Positions 7,286 through 11,009 of a stretch of DNA of 11,009 nucleotides are shown piece after piece. The DNA is from an uncultured Planctomycetota bacterium. Lineage in GTDB: Bacteria; Planctomycetota; Phycisphaerae; Sedimentisphaerales; Anaerobacaceae. The notes under the pieces were generated by a model. The model had not been told where the DNA came from. It saw only the letters and a list, made by a program, of their open reading frames with translations, and did not search any database. The stretch spans positions 1 to 11,009 of the forward strand of contig CAIYOL010000265.1 in the NCBI GenBank assembly GCA_903927855.1, written 5' to 3'. Each line of letters opens with the position of its first letter. Position 1 is the stretch's first letter. A program made the translations under genes and the position numbers.

Positions 7286-9145
7286 TCAGGGAATCGGAGG
7301 GTAAGCCCCCGTAAATCGGACGTCCTTTTTGCTTCGGCCAAGAAGCTCACTGATTTCAGCCGGAAGGCTGGTTGCTTCCCTGCATCCCGGAAATCCCTGT
7401 AATAATTGGTAATTGTCCAGTTCGGGACTCTTGAACAAGGGGCCGCTGTAATTCGCGAAATACTTGCTGTGGGCCGCAAATTCCGGATGCAGCTTATTCA
7501 GACCCTCCGGCGACTCGAATTTTGCCTGGCAATTAACGTCCGCCGCCGGGCCCCACAAAATCAATGGCTCAACCTTGTCCCCGCCTCGCACATAAACATT
7601 ATAATCTAACTGTTTCACCTGCGGCTTATTGAGCCGTTCGCACAAGGATGCCGGCTGCCATACGACAAAAAGCGGTCCCCTGTAATTTTCATCCGCCGTC
7701 AGAAGGTTATTGACAAATACGTGCCCATACCGGTCGTTGACGTCCGGGCCCGTGCTCGGATGCCAGCCGAAATGGTCACCCACCGCGCTTCTCTCGGTGC
7801 GCCCGATGAATGCGGCACTGTTTACAAACGTGTTTTGGTAAATCTGTGCGTTCGAGCTGTTGAGAATCCGCATACCCTGGTCGCAGTTGACAAATACATT
7901 TCCGGCACAAATCACGCCTTTCGATATTTCAAAGAAAAATCCGCAGTCGCTCGGCCACCACCGCTCGGTCATGACCCGGCCTTCGACTTTGCCAACCCCC
8001 TCGACCCAGTTGTCTACAAAAACGCCGTTAACCTCGCCTACGTCATACCAGATGCCGTTCGAATACGGAAGGTCGATAACAAGATTGTCCCGGCACGTAA
8101 CGCGGTAACTTTGATTGAATATCTTCACTGCCGCCGGATAGTATCCCGTGATTCGCTCGATATTGTTCCGGGTGAAAATGTTTTTCTCTAACAGGACATC
8201 CGACGAGGCGATGACATAAATGCCTTCCGTGCTCGTGTCGCTCACTTTGCAGTTCCGAATCGTCAATCTATCTCCGCGCAAATATGCGGCGACCCGCGAG
8301 CAGAAAGAAATCTCGCAATTCTCCAAAGTCGTCCCCACCACGTCCTTACCGAACTTGCTCTCATCGGACAAACCCTCCGGCTCAGTCCCTTCTACTTCTA
8401 TCGCGCGGTGGGCATATTGGGTAAAAGTAATTCCCCGAATCACAGGCCCTTTGCCGTCCGATTTTTTCCCGTGACATTCCTTCGTTGTCCGCGTAAGTCC
8501 GCCGTTAAAAGCGGTGATTTCCACCGCATGTTGGTTCGGGTCAACCCCTATATAAACAACCTTCGCTTCGTAGTCTATTGTGTACGAATTAGCGTCTACT
8601 TCGCCCTCCCAGCCAACCGCCTGCAAAAACTTCCCGTCCACGAACACCATATCGTTGTTAAAACGATATGGCGGTGTTTCTTTCCCAAACCAGTTTCGCC
8701 GCCACCAGCTCAGAGGCTTCGCGGGAAATAATCGGTCCCACGATGTGCACCATAATCCGTTTCTTAAGCTCCCCCATTGCGTCGGGATAAAGGTTCCCTT
8801 CAAAATGGGCTGCTCATCCTTGTATGGCTGTATTGTGATTCCTTGGTTCAATACCAGCTCGCCCGTGCGGTAAATCCCGCCTCGCATCACGATTGCATCG
8901 CCGCTTTCTACCCGCTCTATGGCCGCCTCTATCGTCGTTGGTTTCTCAAGTTTTTGCCCGCTCTCCTCTGCATTTCCATCCGGTGCCGCATAGTAAATTT
9001 TACCCGCCCCTTTCGGCAAATCGTATTTCTGCCGAATCGGCCCATAAGGCCCGCCCGAAGGCTGCCCCATTACAGGCAGTGTCCCAAACATTATGCAGAT
9101 GAAAACACAGACGACGCAATACGGATTTATACGCTTAAACAACAT
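7286..9145 (-). CDS. Secreted right-handed parallel beta-helix repeat protein
   Basis: The 619-residue protein starts with a signal peptide: a basic MLFKR, a hydrophobic stretch (about 9-26) and a likely cleavage after VMG at 27. Residues about 48-118 have the opening typical of DUF1565/pectate-lyase-like proteins: IYYAAPDGN, KPTTIEAAIERVESGDAIVMRGGIY and a strand ending ILKGT. A tryptophan-rich insert follows (about 124-180, with WGS, CTSW, WWRRNWFG). Residues about 234-480 carry repeated N-containing rungs such as LENCEIS, IRNCKVS, LEKNIFTRNN, CRDNLVID, CAGNVFVNC, IYQNTFVN and HVFVNNLL, the mark of a parallel beta-helix. The C-terminus ends in FTGAYP, common in carbohydrate-active helices. 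No lipobox or sorting anchor is seen. A strong AAGGAGA lies five bases before the ATG. It may bind or cut a polysaccharide, but I cannot assign a catalytic family or substrate. It stands alone, with no sulfatase, transporter or regulator beside it. Confidence 0.88.
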   Translation of the reverse strand: MLFKRINPYCVVCVFICIMFGTLPVMGQPSGGPYGPIRQKYDLPKGAGKIYYAAPDGNAEESGQKLEKPTTIEAAIERVESGDAIVMRGGIYRTGELVLNQGITIQPYKDEQPILKGTFIPTQWGSLRNGLWCTSWDRLFPAKPLSWWRRNWFGKETPPYRFNNDMVFVDGKFLQAVGWEGEVDANSYTIDYEAKVVYIGVDPNQHAVEITAFNGGLTRTTKECHGKKSDGKGPVIRGITFTQYAHRAIEVEGTEPEGLSDESKFGKDVVGTTLENCEISFCSRVAAYLRGDRLTIRNCKVSDTSTEGIYVIASSDVLLEKNIFTRNNIERITGYYPAAVKIFNQSYRVTCRDNLVIDLPYSNGIWYDVGEVNGVFVDNWVEGVGKVEGRVMTERWWPSDCGFFFEISKGVICAGNVFVNCDQGMRILNSSNAQIYQNTFVNSAAFIGRTERSAVGDHFGWHPSTGPDVNDRYGHVFVNNLLTADENYRGPLFVVWQPASLCERLNKPQVKQLDYNVYVRGGDKVEPLILWGPAADVNCQAKFESPEGLNKLHPEFAAHSKYFANYSGPLFKSPELDNYQLLQGFPGCREATSLPAEISELLGRSKKDVRFTGAYPPIP

Positions 9146-9176
9146 AATTTCTCCTTACAACAAATAACTTAATCTC

Positions 9177-9208
9177 TTTATACTGCATGATTCAGCCCAA
9201 ACTGTCAA
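9177..9208 (-). promoter_or_regulatory. Candidate promoter of the beta-helix gene
   Basis: On the minus strand a perfect TTGACA (9203-9208) is followed by TATAAA (9177-9182, 5 of 6), but the spacer is 20 bases, longer than the usual 16-18. Transcription would begin near 9170, giving a leader of about 25 bases that contains the AAGGAGA ribosome binding site. A long spacer can mean a weak or activator-dependent promoter. Confidence 0.45.
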
Positions 9209-9252
9209 GAAATTTCACTATCCGTCGACTTCTTCAGCGACGTGTTTAACAG

Positions 9253-9281
9253 TTGCATTTCCCTGTCTATTTCAATATACT
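9253..9281 (+). promoter_or_regulatory. Candidate promoter of the SDR gene, possibly giving a leaderless mRNA
   Basis: TTGCAT (9253-9258, only 3 of 6) is followed after 17 bases by TATACT (9276-9281, 5 of 6). The expected start of transcription is 9288-9289, that is, at the A of the ATG at 9289. No Shine-Dalgarno is present in front of that ATG, which fits a leaderless message. The weak -35 box lowers confidence. Confidence 0.35.
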
Positions 9282-9288
9282 CTCGGCC

Positions 9289-10038
9289 ATGCAGAAACTG
9301 GCAGGAAAAACCGCACTCATCACTGGCGGCAATAGTGGCATCGGCCTTGCCACCGCCAAACGCTTTGTTAACGAAGGAGCTTTCGTCTTTATCACAGGCC
9401 GCCGGCAGAACGCTCTCGATGCTGCTGTGAAGGACATCGGCTCGAATATCGCCGCCGTGCAGGGTGACGTTTCGAAACTCGCCGACCTCGACCGCTTTTT
9501 TGAAACCGTCAAAAAACAGAAAGGCCGCCTCGATATTCTCTTTGCCAATGTCGGCTGGGGAGAATTCGTTCCGCTCGGCTCAATCACCGAGGAGCACTTC
9601 GACAAAACCTTCGACACAAACGTCAAAGGCCTCCTCTTCACCGTTCAAAAGGCCCTTCCGCTCCTTCCCGATGGCTCTTCGATTATTCTCAACGCTTCTA
9701 TCACCGCATCTACGGGCACGCCTGCCTTCAGCGTCTATAGCGCAAGCAAGGCCGCCGTCCGCTCCTTTGCCCGATGTTGGGCGCTTGACCTCAAAGCTCG
9801 CAATATTCGCGTCAATGTCGTAAGTCCCGGCCCAATCGATACGCCAGGCCTGCGCAATCTCGCCCCCTCGAAAGAGCTGCTCGCTCAGTTCAAAGCCGAT
9901 ATTGCCGCCTCTATCCCATTAGGCCGAATCGGCTCGCCCGATGAAATCGCCTCCGCCGTCCTTTTTCTCGCCTCCGACGACAGCAGTTTCATCACCGGCA
10001 CCGAGCTCTTCGTCGATGGCGGAATGGCACAAATCTAA
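9289..10038 (+). CDS. Classical short-chain dehydrogenase/reductase (SDR family oxidoreductase)
   Basis: This is a soluble NAD(P)(H)-dependent oxidoreductase of 249 residues, the standard length for classical SDRs. It has the cofactor fingerprint TGGNSGIG (12-19), Arg38/Arg39 after the second strand (TGRR), which favours NADP(H), an ANVG motif in place of NNAG (86-89), Asn111 (TNVKG), Ser137, and the catalytic YSASK (Tyr150, Lys154). SPGPIDTPG (179-187) and the C-terminal FVDGGM are also typical. The set N-S-Y-K is complete, so it should be active. I chose the ATG at 9289 because [14 protein letters not shown] is the usual opening; the in-frame TTG at 9253 adds twelve unconserved residues. 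There is no ribosome binding site before either. It is divergent from the beta-helix gene and converges on the DUF6498 gene. The substrate (alcohol, ketone or sugar) cannot be told from sequence. Confidence 0.95.
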   Translation: MQKLAGKTALITGGNSGIGLATAKRFVNEGAFVFITGRRQNALDAAVKDIGSNIAAVQGDVSKLADLDRFFETVKKQKGRLDILFANVGWGEFVPLGSITEEHFDKTFDTNVKGLLFTVQKALPLLPDGSSIILNASITASTGTPAFSVYSASKAAVRSFARCWALDLKARNIRVNVVSPGPIDTPGLRNLAPSKELLAQFKADIAASIPLGRIGSPDEIASAVLFLASDDSSFITGTELFVDGGMAQI

Positions 10039-10057
10039 ACTTCTCCACTGCCGACTT

Positions 10058-10720
10058 TCACAAAATAGTGCGGGATTGGTAACCGAATTTTGTAGTTTCG
10101 ACAACGTGCATAATCGCGTCGGCAAGGGTTTTGAGGAGCATAAATAAAATGACAACGATAGGCGAGCTGACAAAGGACATCCCGAAAATAATTGTCAGAT
10201 GCATAGGAATGATTCGGGCATAAGGAAAGAAAAGGACAATGCCGAGGTTCTGCTTGGTGTTGTCGTCCCATTTCCTGTTGTGTATAAAAGAGAAAAGGTG
10301 ATTGGCGAAAAAAATAGCAGCTGTCAGCAGGACCGGCCATTTTACCGCAAGCGGACATTTAACTATAAGAAATACGGCGTAGCTGACGTGGAAAAAACCG
10401 TAATGAACAAGGAAGAAAAACGCTACCTGGTTTCGCGATTTTATTGTGGCCGGAACTGGCTGGTCGTCCATTTTTAATCCGTCTGTTGAAAAATTCTTCA
10501 GAGTGCGGATTTTTAAAAACCAGAATATCCCGATGGCGACGCTTTGAAACCAGAACGTCCACAGCAGCTCCCCGAGCGGCCATTTTTCAACCAGTGCCAG
10601 AATCAGCGTCAGGATATTAGAGCCGAATAGGCCCCAAAGCGACTTGTCGGACCAATACGGACGCGATAGCTTCATTGCCTCGCCGGCCGTTTCTTGCAAT
10701 GGCTTATCTGCGGTATCCAT
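10058..10720 (-). CDS. DUF6498-like integral membrane protein
   Basis: The 220-residue protein has no known function. About six hydrophobic segments are visible: roughly 28-45, 52-70, 98-120, 127-146, 160-186 and 187-206. Its motif pattern matches my recollection of the DUF6498 family: N35 in the first helix, WFQSVAIGIFWFLK (57-70), HYGFFHVSY (106-114), FANHLFSFIHN (138-148), PYARIIPMHLTIIFG (166-180) and LKTLADAIMHVVE (196-208). Histidines 106, 111, 141, 174 and 205 lie in or at the ends of helices, with Asp201 near the last. The ATG at 10720 has no Shine-Dalgarno but sits at the expected start of a promoter-like pair; a second in-frame ATG at 10675 would shorten the N-terminus by 15 residues. 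Its stop is 19 bases from that of the convergent SDR gene. The family name is from memory, not from a search. Confidence 0.8.
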   Translation of the reverse strand: MDTADKPLQETAGEAMKLSRPYWSDKSLWGLFGSNILTLILALVEKWPLGELLWTFWFQSVAIGIFWFLKIRTLKNFSTDGLKMDDQPVPATIKSRNQVAFFFLVHYGFFHVSYAVFLIVKCPLAVKWPVLLTAAIFFANHLFSFIHNRKWDDNTKQNLGIVLFFPYARIIPMHLTIIFGMSFVSSPIVVILFMLLKTLADAIMHVVETTKFGYQSRTIL

Positions 10721-10726
10721 ACTGTG

Positions 10727-10756
10727 ATTTTACATTTACCTGGCCACTACCGTCAA
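10727..10756 (-). promoter_or_regulatory. Candidate promoter of the DUF6498 gene, predicted leaderless
   Basis: On the minus strand TTGACG (10751-10756, 5 of 6) is followed after 18 bases by TAAAAT (10727-10732, 5 of 6). Counting six bases on from the -10 box places +1 exactly at 10720, the A of the ATG. No Shine-Dalgarno precedes the ATG, in agreement with a leaderless mRNA. By consensus score this is one of the best promoters in the window. Confidence 0.5.
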
Positions 10757-10919
10757 CATCTTAGAATCTACCCAACCTGCCCCCTCGTAGCGCAACTTAT
10801 CCCGCAAAATACCTTCGCCGTATCCACAGCGACACATTAACCAGGCTTATAAGTACCGGCACCTCGACCATAGGCCAAACTGCCTCAACCGCTCAGCTGT
10901 TTTGCTTTCGCTGGCAACG
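10757..10919. other. Non-coding stretch at the right edge
   Basis: I find no convincing gene, RNA or repeat here. Frames are broken by stops on both strands, no tRNA-like cloverleaf is visible, and there is no strong hairpin with a T-run. Together with the edge region it makes up the space upstream of the DUF6498 gene. Confidence 0.5.
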
Positions 10920-11009
10920 CTAAAAAGCCTTTTTGTGTTTGCAGCCGCTCCATATTTCCTGAGGGAAGATAATGCTTTCTGTGCCGGGAATTTCCTTTAT
11001 TCCTTTTCC
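10920..11009 (-). other. Possible C-terminal end of a gene running in from the right edge
   Basis: Read on the minus strand from the edge, 29 codons are open before a TAG at 10920-10922, ending in SGCKHKKAF. The stretch has no recognisable motif and 29 codons can be open by chance. It competes with a plus-strand start in the same bases, and only one of the two is likely to be real. Confidence 0.15.
10972..11009 (+). CDS. Possible start of a plus-strand gene cut by the window edge
   Basis: An ATG at 10972 is preceded by GAGGGA (10961-10966) with five bases between, a good ribosome binding site, and the frame (MLSVPGISFIPF) is open to the edge. Only 12-13 codons can be seen, so neither identity nor reality can be judged. 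A gene here would be divergent from the DUF6498 gene. Confidence 0.25.
   Translation, partial: MLSVPGISFIPF

Noticed and set aside
7281..7290. CCTGAACAGG at the stop codon of the beta-helix gene
   Set aside because: The stem has four pairs and a two-base loop and is not followed by a T-run, so it is not a credible terminator.
9223..9242. Inverted repeat CGTCG-N10-CGACG between the divergent beta-helix and SDR genes
   Set aside because: Five-base arms with a ten-base centre are expected by chance in such a stretch, and it overlaps neither promoter candidate.
9253..9288. TTG-initiated twelve-codon extension of the SDR
   Set aside because: It overlaps the candidate promoter, has no ribosome binding site, and adds residues outside the normal SDR fold.
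10199..10477. A 92-codon plus-strand frame
   Set aside because: Antisense to the DUF6498 gene, whose minus-strand frame has clear membrane segments and conserved motifs.
10922..10934. AAAAAGCCTTTTT, possible terminator
   Set aside because: The arms are only A/T pairs with a short loop; too weak for an intrinsic terminator and not placed behind a confirmed gene.

Overview
The window looks like ordinary chromosomal DNA from a bacterium of moderate GC content. I tentatively suggest a member of the Planctomycetota, possibly class Phycisphaerae. The grounds are a fused ADP-forming acyl-CoA synthetase, a phosphohexomutase with the unusual openings SGMRG and GEGNGG, and a secreted parallel beta-helix protein. 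This placement is an inference from protein style, because no rRNA or other taxonomic marker is present. I see no tRNA, rRNA, CRISPR array, insertion sequence, transposase, phage gene or defence gene.

Left part (1-3217, minus strand, read right to left): a two-gene acyl-CoA operon. A complete 700-residue ADP-forming acyl-CoA synthetase is followed after 15 bases by a CoA-transferase/hydrolase that runs off the left edge. A promoter-like pair with an inverted repeat over its -10 box lies in the 115-base gap upstream. Together the two enzymes could turn acyl-CoA into free acid, conserving energy as ATP or exchanging CoA between acids.

Centre (3218-7285, minus strand): a tightly packed operon of serA (D-3-phosphoglycerate dehydrogenase), a phosphoglucosamine/phosphomanno-mutase and a cation diffusion facilitator, with 1-base and 7-base gaps. 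A good promoter candidate sits about 95 bases upstream of serA. The first two genes link carbon metabolism to serine and to envelope amino-sugar precursors; the third exports a divalent metal.

Right part (7286-11009): a 619-residue secreted right-handed beta-helix protein on the minus strand, with its own promoter and strong ribosome binding site. It is divergent from a classical short-chain dehydrogenase/reductase on the plus strand. That gene converges, with 19 bases between stop codons, on a histidine-rich six-helix membrane protein of DUF6498 type. Both the SDR and the DUF6498 gene lack a Shine-Dalgarno sequence and have a -10-like box placed so that transcription would begin at or next to the ATG, so both may be leaderless. 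The last 289 bases are mostly non-coding, with hints of a partial gene at the edge.

I did not find a convincing undescribed multi-gene system. The observations most worth checking are the paired leaderless-looking genes, the operator-like repeat over the acyl-CoA operon promoter, and the histidine pattern of the DUF6498 protein.
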